Below are positions 1-7,048 of a stretch of DNA of 11,946 nt, in pieces (positions within the stretch are counted from its first letter, which is position 1; the number at the start of each line of letters is the position of its first letter). The position numbers and the translations under genes are program-made. This DNA is from Euryarchaeota archaeon UBA102. GTDB taxonomy: Archaea > Thermoplasmatota > Poseidoniia > MGIII > CG-Epi1. The stretch spans positions 1 through 11,946 of the forward strand of contig DAHL01000043.1 of NCBI GenBank assembly GCA_002509225.1, read 5' to 3'. The notes under the pieces are model-generated. The model did not search any database, had not been told where the DNA came from, and saw only the letters and a program-made list of their open reading frames with translations.

Positions 1-778
1 GTTCTTCTATTCTAGAACGTGCTAGTTGAAGTCTAGAAGATTGATCTTTCAGAAGAGCGATTCCTGCACTTTGACCCACGAGAGATATTTCAGGATTAGT
101 CCAATCTTTCAAATCGGAACACCTTGCAATTATATCAGGATCTGAAACTATCCACCCTATTCTAGAAGCACCTCCTCCGAAACATTTACTGAGACTATTC
201 ACTATTGCAGTTCCTGGAGTACCGGCTAGGGTTGGGGCATCGGTAAATAGGCGAAAAATCTCATCAATGATAACAATAGAATCTGCATTAGAAAATAGAG
301 ATGCTATTTCACCTAAGGTCTCCGAAGATTCTAAAACTCCTGATGGATTATGAAGATTAGTTAGAAATGCTAAATCTGGAATAGGATTCTGTTTTATTGT
401 ATCTAGATTAATTTTGAAATCGTCTGAGGGGTTTCTTTCCAAATAAACGATATTAGAATTAAACCCTAATGGAAGTTGCATGTGTGGAGGATATCCCGGT
501 TTTTCAACCATACATGTTTTATTTTCATCTAAAAAGATAGCTGAAAGAAGAAAACATGCTTCACTGGCACCGTTTGTAATCAATACTTGATCTAAAGATA
601 CATTGTGTTCATCGGCAATAATCTGTTTCAATTCTTCTAATTTATATGCAAAATTTAAATCTGTAGGATAATCTAATTCGATATCGGGAGCTTCGAAATG
701 AGAAGTAGCAAGATTGTGGATTTCTGGTTTGAAATGTTTGTGTATGTAATTCTTCAATTCGAAGTATGGAAATTTCAT
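1..778 (-). CDS. Class I/II PLP-dependent aminotransferase, C-terminus cut by window edge
   Basis: I read this directly on the minus strand: it opens with ATG at 778-776 and stays open to base 1, giving 259 complete codons. It is a fold-type I aminotransferase, which moves an amino group between an amino acid and a 2-oxo acid on PLP in the cytoplasm. Visible family motifs are TNGASEA (68-74, cofactor phosphate loop), KPGYPPH (93-99), NLHNPSG (141-147, with the conserved Asn144), IIDEIF (170-175, Asp172 for the pyridine nitrogen), SLSK (195-198, Schiff-base Lys198) and SRIGW (205-209). All active-site residues expected in this part are present, so it is probably active. Substrate cannot be told; histidinol-phosphate, aspartate or aromatic aminotransferases are all possible. 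It is divergent from the operon starting at 881 across 102 bases. The last 100 or so residues lie outside the window. Confidence 0.9.
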   Translation of the reverse strand, partial: MKFPYFELKNYIHKHFKPEIHNLATSHFEAPDIELDYPTDLNFAYKLEELKQIIADEHNVSLDQVLITNGASEACFLLSAIFLDENKTCMVEKPGYPPHMQLPLGFNSNIVYLERNPSDDFKINLDTIKQNPIPDLAFLTNLHNPSGVLESSETLGEIASLFSNADSIVIIDEIFRLFTDAPTLAGTPGTAIVNSLSKCFGGGASRIGWIVSDPDIIARCSDLKDWTNPEISLVGQSAGIALLKDQSSRLQLARSRIEE

Positions 779-880
779 TGGCTACAACCTTTCGAAAGAT
801 ATAGCGTGGATAATTTAAGAATGGAGGCAAAATAAGTAAAATGTCTTAAGGGAGCTTTTCTAACAATAAAAGAGAGATAA
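779..880. promoter_or_regulatory. Divergent promoter region between aminotransferase and four-gene operon
   Basis: These 102 AT-rich bases separate two divergent starts, so both promoters must lie here. Minus-strand TATA candidates are CTATATC (804-798, centred about 23 nt from the ATG at 778) and TTAAATTA (818-811). For the plus strand the AT-rich stretch at 829-842 could serve, which would leave a short leader before the ATG at 881. A weak purine run, AGAGAG at 871-876, lies 4 nt before that ATG. None of these boxes is strong enough to assign alone. Confidence 0.35.
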
Positions 881-2065
881 ATGAATGAAAGTAATGAGGA
901 CCAGATAGGTGAAAATGTAACGACTTTGGAAAGTCTAGCATATTTTTTACTTAGTTGTGCATTTTTAATGTTCTACTTAGGGAGTATTGGATTGAATCTG
1001 AATCTGTACATTTTTTTATCAGTATTTCTAGCAGCAGTGTGTTTGAAGTTTGCTTGGGAAAGGGCTGCCAGAAACAGGGAGAAAAATCTGAAGAATGGTC
1101 CTGGATATTCGGAAAGAATAATAAAATGGATTATGAGAAAGATAGGTATGACAATCTATCCTGCTGAATGGGGAGTAAAAATTAATGGACAGAAATGGGA
1201 GATTAGATATATCGGAGTGAAAATATACCAGATTTTACTTCTTATGGGATTAGTTCTTACATTTCAGCAAGACAATCTAAGACCAATGTTGCTTTTTTCC
1301 ATGTGGGGTTCTATGGTTTACATAGTTTGTAGAGTTCTTGCAGGAATTCCCAGACCTGCACTAAGAATGGTGGTGAGGGGTGTTTTAGGAATTATAGTCG
1401 CAGCCATTGTCGTAATACCCACTATGGCGATTATGCCATATTATGTGAATGTATATGCAGAAATACCCGAAAATAAGATAGGAACTTCAGAATCTCAAGG
1501 ATGGGTATTATCTGAATACGAAAATATAGAGATGGGGATGGGTTTAGTTCAGATATCGTTCGCATTTTATTTTGACGAAGAAGGTGAAGAAGATGGATAT
1601 GTTGCATTTCTAACAGTAGTATCTGCAAAAATACCAGAGGGGGCAAGTGACGATCTAGTTGAAATGGTTGATGAAGAGATGAGAATGGCGATTCAAAATG
1701 AATCGGAGATGGAATTAACAGAAAACATAACTAATCAAAGTCGTTCAACTAAGCAAGGATACAACACCACCTACAGCATTTATGATGGAGTTTCGGATGG
1801 AGAAGAAATAGAACAGGGAGGTCTATCATATCCAGTAACTGAAGGAAGTGAATTAAGATATATAATAGAATCAATCAGAGTTGAAGAGTTGAATCTATTG
1901 GTCATTTTGAGTGGTTTGGCAGTTATTTCAAAAGAACAGGTGAATACTGGCCCAGGACCTATAGGTGATGTGATAGATGACATATTAGGCACAGATACAA
2001 CTGATATGACCAATTGGAATGAAGTCCTTAATCTTGGAACTGAAGTGGTATGCTATCAAGGATAA
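881..2065 (+). CDS. Membrane protein of unknown function with exported C-terminal domain
   Basis: I do not recognise this 394-residue protein. It has five hydrophobic segments likely to span the membrane, at about 19-38, 41-59, 112-128, 136-156 and 164-186. A basic loop lies between helices 2 and 3 (Arg/Lys-rich, 60-105). After helix 5 comes a hydrophilic, acidic domain of about 205 residues (190-394). The positive-inside rule puts the basic loop in the cytoplasm and, with an odd number of helices, the C-terminal domain outside. That domain has several Asn-X-Ser/Thr sites and no cysteine cluster or catalytic motif that I can see; its single cysteine is four residues from the end. It is the first gene of a tight operon, with only 1 nt before the class IV aminotransferase-like gene. 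A membrane partner for the AlkB-like enzyme, or a sensor or carrier for its substrate or product, are possible roles, but this is inference from context only. Confidence 0.8.
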   Translation: MNESNEDQIGENVTTLESLAYFLLSCAFLMFYLGSIGLNLNLYIFLSVFLAAVCLKFAWERAARNREKNLKNGPGYSERIIKWIMRKIGMTIYPAEWGVKINGQKWEIRYIGVKIYQILLLMGLVLTFQQDNLRPMLLFSMWGSMVYIVCRVLAGIPRPALRMVVRGVLGIIVAAIVVIPTMAIMPYYVNVYAEIPENKIGTSESQGWVLSEYENIEMGMGLVQISFAFYFDEEGEEDGYVAFLTVVSAKIPEGASDDLVEMVDEEMRMAIQNESEMELTENITNQSRSTKQGYNTTYSIYDGVSDGEEIEQGGLSYPVTEGSELRYIIESIRVEELNLLVILSGLAVISKEQVNTGPGPIGDVIDDILGTDTTDMTNWNEVLNLGTEVVCYQG

Positions 2066-2066
2066 A

Positions 2067-2948
2067 ATGAATAAAGGAACGCATGAATATGTAAGTGATC
2101 CGCGAAATAAGAAAATTAAAATTTCGATTAATGGAGAATTTTTTGAAAGAGAAGAGGCGAAGATTTCAGTATTCGATAGTGGTTTTTTGCTAGGGGATGG
2201 TGTATGGGAAGGAATAAGATTACACAATGGAAAACTCTGTTTTTTAGATGAACATCTAACACGCCTTTATGATGGTGCAAAAAGTATAGATATGAAGATT
2301 GGAAAAACTGTTAAAGAGATGAAACAAGAAATAGAGAATGTATTAAATGTAAATAAAATGAAAGACGGAGTTCATCTTAGATTAATCGTATCGAGAGGAA
2401 TTAAAGCTACACCATATCAAGACCCTAAAGTAACTATTTCAGACCCGACAATAGTAATAATTCCAGAATATAAAAAATCAATTTCAAAAGATGGATTGAG
2501 TTTGATAAGTGTAGATATCAAAAGAGGCACGAGTGAAACGCAAGACCCTAGAATAAACAGCCTGAGTAAACATAACTGCATACAGGCGTGTATAGCTGCA
2601 ACAGAAGCTGGTGGTGATGAAGCATTAATGCTAGACCGTGATGGAAATGTTTCGACATGTAATTCAACGAATTTTTTTATGATTAAAGATAATGAAGTAT
2701 GGACTTCGACTGGAAAATATTGCCTTCCTGGGATAACTAGAAAAAATATAATTGAGATATGTAAAGAAAATCGAATTAAAATATATGAAAAGGATTTTAA
2801 TTTAGAAGATACGTATGATGCAGATGAGGCTTTTGTAACTGGTACTTTTGCAGGAATAATAACTGTTTCGAGGATAGATGGACACGCAATAGAGAGTGAT
2901 AAAATAACTTCCATGATACGGAAAATGTATGAACAAAAACTGATGTGA
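2067..2948 (+). CDS. Class IV aminotransferase-like protein (BCAT / D-amino-acid transaminase fold) with altered PLP site
   Basis: This 293-residue protein has the fold-type IV layout of branched-chain, D-amino-acid and 4-amino-4-deoxychorismate enzymes: GDGVWEGIR (43-51), DEHLTRL (61-67, including the phosphate-binding Arg), GDEALMLDRDG (183-193), STNFF (200-204), YCLPGITR (218-225) and ADEAFVTGT (252-260). Length is normal for the family. The active site is odd. Aligning without gaps to D-amino-acid transaminase or PabC from memory, the Schiff-base lysine falls on Asn164 (motif INSLSKHN, nearest Lys is 168) and the pyridine-nitrogen glutamate falls on Thr197 (motif NVSTCNST). I chose ATG 2067 over the in-frame ATG 2019 because it starts 1 nt after the previous stop, has AAGGA upstream at 2058-2062, and avoids a 47-nt overlap. 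It sits directly before the sulfotransferase-like gene. Either this is a subfamily with a shifted lysine, or it no longer does normal transamination. Fold certain, activity uncertain. Confidence 0.85.
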   Translation: MNKGTHEYVSDPRNKKIKISINGEFFEREEAKISVFDSGFLLGDGVWEGIRLHNGKLCFLDEHLTRLYDGAKSIDMKIGKTVKEMKQEIENVLNVNKMKDGVHLRLIVSRGIKATPYQDPKVTISDPTIVIIPEYKKSISKDGLSLISVDIKRGTSETQDPRINSLSKHNCIQACIAATEAGGDEALMLDRDGNVSTCNSTNFFMIKDNEVWTSTGKYCLPGITRKNIIEICKENRIKIYEKDFNLEDTYDADEAFVTGTFAGIITVSRIDGHAIESDKITSMIRKMYEQKLM

Positions 2949-2952
2949 CATT

Positions 2953-3678
2953 ATGACAATTAGAATAGCGATGTGGTCTGGCCCTAGAAATATTTCAACT
3001 GCAATGCTTCGTTCTTGGGAGAATAGGCCAGACACGTATGTTTGTGACGAACCTCTGTATGCATATTACTTGAATGAGACAGGAAAGGAACATCCCGGAA
3101 AAAAAGAAATAATTGAGAAAGGAGAAACGGACTGGAAAGAGGTAACGAAAGAATTGGTTGAAATGAATTCAGAAAATAGAGAGATATTTTACCAGAAACA
3201 TATGACGCATCACCTCTTGCCGAATATAGAAAGAGAGTGGATGAAAAAAATGAGGAATTGTTTTCTAATAAGAGACCCTAAAGAAGTGATATTATCATAT
3301 TCTAAAAAGAGATCGGAATTTACAATTAAAGATATAGGGATTATACAACAAAAAGAGATATACGATTATGTTACAGAGATAGAAGGAGAACGCCCTCCAG
3401 TTATAGATAGTAAAGACGTATTAGAAAATCCGAAAAAGATACTAAAAGCTCTTTGTAAAAAACTGGAAATACCATTTTATGAACAAATGTTGAAGTGGCC
3501 AAAGGGAGAAAGAGATACGGACGGTATATGGGGAAAATATTGGTATCATAGTGTGATAACGACTACTGAATTTGGAAGGTATCTACCTAAAAATGAGGCG
3601 ATAGATGAGAAGTTTGACGAAATTTACAAAAAATGTATACCATATTATGAAAAAATGCACGAGATGAGAATAAAATGA
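2953..3678 (+). CDS. P-loop sulfotransferase-like protein, plant BCAT-like N-domain type
   Basis: This 241-residue protein looks like a small PAPS-dependent sulfotransferase-fold enzyme. The N-terminal loop WSGPRNISTA (8-17) follows a first beta strand and matches the 5'-phosphosulfate-binding loop. LIRDPKEVILSY (105-116) matches the 3'-phosphate-binding segment (Arg107, Ser115). DEPLYAYY (32-39), QKHM (81-84, possible catalytic His83), a VIDSKDVLENP strand-turn (150-160) and DGIWGKYWYHS (190-200) complete the pattern. From memory the same set of motifs, in the same order, forms the N-terminal domain of plant BCAT-like fusion proteins (Arabidopsis At3g05190 and At5g27410). The gene starts 4 nt after the aminotransferase-like stop with no Shine-Dalgarno, so translation is probably coupled. 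Its own TGA overlaps the next ATG. No signal peptide or membrane segment is seen, so it is cytoplasmic. Substrate unknown; a hydroxyl group made by the neighbouring hydroxylase is one candidate (inference). Confidence 0.75.
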   Translation: MTIRIAMWSGPRNISTAMLRSWENRPDTYVCDEPLYAYYLNETGKEHPGKKEIIEKGETDWKEVTKELVEMNSENREIFYQKHMTHHLLPNIEREWMKKMRNCFLIRDPKEVILSYSKKRSEFTIKDIGIIQQKEIYDYVTEIEGERPPVIDSKDVLENPKKILKALCKKLEIPFYEQMLKWPKGERDTDGIWGKYWYHSVITTTEFGRYLPKNEAIDEKFDEIYKKCIPYYEKMHEMRIK

Positions 3679-4694
3679 AAGAAACGGAACCCGAACAAAA
3701 AACAGTTAAGATATTCTATTTACTTACCTTTGTTCTTCCAATTTTAACGATTTTTGGTAATATGTATGCTGAAAATAGTTGGAACGGTGTAAATTATAGT
3801 TGGATAGGTATACTTGTAGCGATTTTTGTATATCCTGTAATTGAAACATTATGGGGAGAAGGAAAAGATTTTAATCCGGAAAATGCGCCGACGGGATTTT
3901 TTGATTCCATCCTTTATATACACGTCGTTGGACAATTTATCGGAATTGTAACCCTTATAGATCTTACAAATCGAAACCCGAATGATTTGATTTTAACCGG
4001 TGCAATTCTAACGACGTCGATTAATTCAGGAGTATCAATAGTAATTGCGCATGAACTTGTACATAGACCGAAAAAATGGGAACGGCTATTGGGTAGAATT
4101 ATTCTTTGGACAGTGAATTATATGCATTTTGAAACTGAACATATCAGAGGACATCATAGAACCGTAGCAACAACGGAAGATCCTGCTTCAGCACCCGCCT
4201 GGATGAGTCTGTATACATTCTTTGTAACTACAGTCCCTAGACAGTACATTAGTGCATGGAGAATCGAAACAAAACGGACGAAGTCTTTGTGGAAACATAG
4301 AGTATTGCTCTGGACTGGGATAGAGATAGCGACTTGTTTGGCTGTATATGTATACCTAGGAAAGATGGTGTTGATTGTATTTCTGTTAAATTCGTTGGGA
4401 GCTGTATTTTTGCTAGAATATGTCAATTACATTAGACATTGGGGTTTGAATAGGGAGAAAGGAGAACGTATAGCTGTGGAACATAGTTGGCAAAGTAATT
4501 ATCGTCTAAGTAGATATATTTTGATAGAACTTACCAGACATCCAGATCACCACATTACTGCTAGTAGACCGTATCAATCTCTAAAATCATATGATGATGC
4601 ACCCACATTACCTAGTGGTTACTTTGTATGTTTTTTAATAGCATTAAATCCATTCATGTGGAAATGGATTATGAAAAGAAGGTTGCCTGAATAA
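3675..4694 (+). CDS. AlkB-type membrane di-iron hydroxylase (alkane/fatty-acid monooxygenase family)
   Basis: This 339-residue integral membrane protein carries the complete histidine-box set of AlkB: HELVH (126-130), EHIRGHH (155-161), NYIRHWGL (251-258) and TRHPDHH (287-293). Nine histidines (126, 130, 156, 160, 161, 255, 289, 292, 293) match AlkB ligands in number and spacing within each box. VATTEDPASA (164-173) and HSWQSN (270-275) are also AlkB-like. Hydrophobic segments lie near 13-30, 42-58, 79-97, 106-124, 210-228 and 231-249. It is about 60 residues shorter than the roughly 400 of Pseudomonas AlkB. Family members hydroxylate a terminal CH bond using O2 and electrons from rubredoxin; no rubredoxin gene is in this window. 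The start ATGA overlaps the preceding stop by 4 nt, showing translational coupling with the sulfotransferase-like gene. Short alkanes, fatty acyl chains or another aliphatic group are possible substrates; alkane use should not be assumed. Confidence 0.88.
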   Translation: MKETEPEQKTVKIFYLLTFVLPILTIFGNMYAENSWNGVNYSWIGILVAIFVYPVIETLWGEGKDFNPENAPTGFFDSILYIHVVGQFIGIVTLIDLTNRNPNDLILTGAILTTSINSGVSIVIAHELVHRPKKWERLLGRIILWTVNYMHFETEHIRGHHRTVATTEDPASAPAWMSLYTFFVTTVPRQYISAWRIETKRTKSLWKHRVLLWTGIEIATCLAVYVYLGKMVLIVFLLNSLGAVFLLEYVNYIRHWGLNREKGERIAVEHSWQSNYRLSRYILIELTRHPDHHITASRPYQSLKSYDDAPTLPSGYFVCFLIALNPFMWKWIMKRRLPE

Positions 4695-6032
4695 TCAAGG
4701 TACATTGTACAATATGGCAGTAGATGAATCCATATCTGGAATTTCACCAATTTGCCAACCGACAGCTGTCGTTTCGGCATAAAAATACTCTACGCCATCT
4801 AATTCATAATAAGTTCCAGAAATATTATCTAAAGCCAAACCTACGGCAGCATGACCTGCATCTGGAAATGCCTCTGGTATGAGTATTAACACAGAATCTA
4901 TACCTAATATTTCGGCTATTGTTATTAGTAAAATAGAAGTGTCTTCACAGTCCCCTAATTCGTCAACTAAAGTCTCAACTGGAAATCGAGGATATTCCCC
5001 TAACCCTGCTGTAACATTATCTTCGGCATATTTTAATGATTGAACAAAAGATAGAAGATATTGAGCTTCTTCATTTAAAGAAAGGGCATTTTCTTGAGCA
5101 ATCCTGTGTAGTTGCTCACTGATTGAAATCATAGTTTCGTCATCTGGAGTTGCGAATTCTATGTAATCATCTTCATCAGTTATACGATGATCTTGTGCAA
5201 CATAGCTGGCATAAATTGTTGGATCGAAATTATAACTCATCTCATATTCTTTTCCTCCATAAGACCATTTATATGTTTTAACATAGCCGAAATAGCTCGT
5301 AGAAATTGAATATGACATTTGAGCATCTGGTTCATCGGTTAAATTATCCAGAGCCCCATCAACCAGCCCATCAACATCATCGCCAGACCAAGTTTCATTG
5401 ATTAAATTGTAAGAAATTGTAATACCGTAAGTGTCATTTGAACCATCTATGTCGAGAAGTTGAGGAGTGGACCATTGGGCTTGATATAGCCTTATATTGA
5501 AAGAATGCTCAGATTGAATATCTGGAACATTTACTTCAAAATCTATTGATAAATCATATGGCACCTGCCATTCAGCTTCGAAAGGTGAACCTTCTTCATC
5601 GAATTGTTTTAATTCTTTTTCTTCTTGGTATAATTGAAAGAAAAACATAGGTCTACCGCTTATTTCTGTAGATAAATTGACCCAGTTGAAATTAAACACA
5701 ACAGATAAATCATAAAGTGGATCTAAATCGATATTATCACTATAGCCGTCATTGTCATCATCCGGATCTATATTATCTCCAAAACCATCGCCATCCCAAT
5801 CTGTTGATTCTGTAGCATCATAAGGAAATTTATCCTCAGAATTAGGGACTCCATCTCCGTCACTATCTAAGAGAAAATCTATCTGATTTTGAACCCAAAA
5901 ACCGGCAGGTAAAAGTGATAAAAGCATGATTGCGATTATGATGATTGAAATCAAAGAAGGAGACTCAGGAGGTTGTTCTTCATCCAAAAGAAATGGATTT
6001 TCTTCATATGCTGAGTTCGATTCTTCTTCCAC
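4695..6032 (-). CDS. Membrane-anchored transglutaminase-like protein with thrombospondin type-3 calcium repeats
   Basis: Of 445 residues, an acidic N-terminal stretch is followed by one hydrophobic anchor (27-47) and then an exported part. Directly after the anchor are Asp-rich TSP3-like units (56-105: DSDGDGVP, DWDGDGFGD, DPDDDNDGYSD), which bind calcium in this family. A beta-rich region follows, and then a C-terminal transglutaminase-like (papain-fold) domain with GDCEDTS (Cys362), AGHAAVG (His394) and YAETT (Glu420) as the likely triad. It could be a peptidase or amide-forming enzyme at the cell surface; which one cannot be told. Start: GTG at 6032-6030 has GAGG at 6045-6042 with 9 nt spacing and suits the TATA box at 6064-6073. 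An in-frame TTG at 6047 is possible but would lie at or before the predicted transcript start. The stop directly abuts the stop of the convergent AlkB-like gene with no base between. Confidence 0.8.
   Translation of the reverse strand: MEEESNSAYEENPFLLDEEQPPESPSLISIIIIAIMLLSLLPAGFWVQNQIDFLLDSDGDGVPNSEDKFPYDATESTDWDGDGFGDNIDPDDDNDGYSDNIDLDPLYDLSVVFNFNWVNLSTEISGRPMFFFQLYQEEKELKQFDEEGSPFEAEWQVPYDLSIDFEVNVPDIQSEHSFNIRLYQAQWSTPQLLDIDGSNDTYGITISYNLINETWSGDDVDGLVDGALDNLTDEPDAQMSYSISTSYFGYVKTYKWSYGGKEYEMSYNFDPTIYASYVAQDHRITDEDDYIEFATPDDETMISISEQLHRIAQENALSLNEEAQYLLSFVQSLKYAEDNVTAGLGEYPRFPVETLVDELGDCEDTSILLITIAEILGIDSVLILIPEAFPDAGHAAVGLALDNISGTYYELDGVEYFYAETTAVGWQIGEIPDMDSSTAILYNVP
5718..5867 (-). repeat. 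TSP3-like acidic calcium-binding repeat segment
   Basis: About 50 codons encode three tandem D-x-D-x-D-G type units (DSDGDGV, DWDGDGF, DDDNDGY), each ending in an Asn-Asp or Ser-Asp-Asn spacer. This is the thrombospondin type-3 pattern and forms a stalk between the membrane anchor and the enzyme domain of the transglutaminase-like protein. Confidence 0.75.
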
Positions 6033-6063
6033 TCTTAACGCCCTCAAACAACTATTTAGTTAG

Positions 6064-6073
6064 AATATATAAG
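6064..6073 (-). promoter_or_regulatory. TATA box of transglutaminase-like gene
   Basis: The minus-strand sequence CTTATATATTC sits in the 68-nt gap downstream of the lipoprotein stop. An archaeal transcript would start about 26 nt later, near 6043. That leaves a roughly 10-nt leader holding GAGG before the GTG start at 6032, so this gene is probably transcribed on its own. Confidence 0.55.
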
Positions 6074-6100
6074 GAAGATTCGTAAAACTGTTTTGATAAA

Positions 6101-7048
6101 CTAAACATTCCAACTATAAGATAAAGCGCCTGCGACCACTAACCTAACTCTAGAATCTCCTTCTATCGCTAGCTGTATTTGCCATTCGCCGGTTCGTGCA
6201 TCCAAAGACCCCCATTCAATTGCATCTGTATTTGGAGTTAATGGACGAATGATGGCTTCGTTACCGACAGGATCTTTCAAAATGAAATCGCCACTAGCAT
6301 CATCAGAAGTTCTTGTTTCTAAATAGAAAACTATTTTGTCCCATTCCTCACCACTACTATGATGGCCAGAAATGAAGGTGTCGTAAATTTCAACGGAAGT
6401 GTCTTCCCAAACTTCAGAATACAAATCGCCAGCCCTTAGAAAATGAACCTCGCCATTAAAATCATCGGCATAATCAACCAAATTCATACTGAGTAACTCC
6501 AATCCATCTACATTTGTATAAGTTAACGAAGTGAACCAAGAAGCATCAGAAGAATAGGTGTAAACTATCTGTTCACCAGTAGGGGCGCCTGCAACAATTC
6601 GTGCTTCACCGTCAGTTATTCGATCGACGCGTGCAATGAAATCAGGAACCCCCAATAATGTGAATGTCCAAGATTTATCCTCTTCTAGAGGAAACGAAAA
6701 AAGGTTTTGCGGTTCACCATTTTCATATATTTCTAGATTGGAACGAGAAATCCTACCGAGAGCGGGATTATAATTCAGAGTAGCGTGAAGCTGTGCATCT
6801 CTAAGATTTGAAGCACCGATTTCGTAATCGATTTCGTTGATATTGGCAACAACCATAGTAGTGACAACATCTACTTCAGGAGTGATTATGGCATAGCTCC
6901 ATTGATTTCCAAGACTCCATTTAGGGCGTTCGAGACTGTTGTCGAATATATTGATTCCATTGCCAGTGTCTATACAACCTGTAAAAGGTAGTATCAAAAT
7001 AATGGAAATTAAAGTAATGAATTTATGAATGTTAAAAAATGGTAACAA
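6101..7048 (-). CDS. Secreted lipoprotein of unknown function, two beta-rich domains
   Basis: This is a 315-residue protein with a lipoprotein signal: a short N-region with His-Lys, a hydrophobic run of about 14 residues and a lipobox FTG-C (Cys25). It would be lipid-anchored on the outer face of the membrane. The mature part looks all-beta. The first half (about 40-200) contains WSLGNQWSYAI and repeated strand patterns. The last 110 residues (RAGDLYSEVWEDTSVEIYD to the end) resemble a jelly-roll of the proprotein-convertase P-domain kind, with GEWQIQLAIEG near the end; this likeness is weak. No catalytic motif is seen. Start: I chose TTG at 7048 because GGAGGAG lies 4 nt upstream (7059-7053). 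The longer TTG start at 7069 has no such site and puts seven extra residues, three of them basic, ahead of the signal. It overlaps the end of the upstream sialidase-fold gene by 17 nt, indicating coupled translation. Confidence 0.75.
   Translation of the reverse strand: MLPFFNIHKFITLISIILILPFTGCIDTGNGINIFDNSLERPKWSLGNQWSYAIITPEVDVVTTMVVANINEIDYEIGASNLRDAQLHATLNYNPALGRISRSNLEIYENGEPQNLFSFPLEEDKSWTFTLLGVPDFIARVDRITDGEARIVAGAPTGEQIVYTYSSDASWFTSLTYTNVDGLELLSMNLVDYADDFNGEVHFLRAGDLYSEVWEDTSVEIYDTFISGHHSSGEEWDKIVFYLETRTSDDASGDFILKDPVGNEAIIRPLTPNTDAIEWGSLDARTGEWQIQLAIEGDSRVRLVVAGALSYSWNV

Noticed and set aside
642..830. Minus-strand frame of 62 codons overlapping the aminotransferase start
   Set aside because: It lies in another frame over the real class I/II aminotransferase and its promoter, and has no family features.
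2019..2066. Longer N-terminus for the class IV aminotransferase-like gene
   Set aside because: It would overlap the membrane-protein gene by 47 nt and adds residues not typical of the family; ATG 2067 has a better ribosome site and spacing.
2417..2914. 165-codon minus-strand frame under the class IV aminotransferase-like gene
   Set aside because: It is fully antisense to a gene with clear family motifs; its own translation shows no recognisable domain or start signals.
4154..4426. 90-codon antisense frame inside the AlkB-like gene
   Set aside because: It is the shadow of a conserved histidine-box region and shows no independent evidence.
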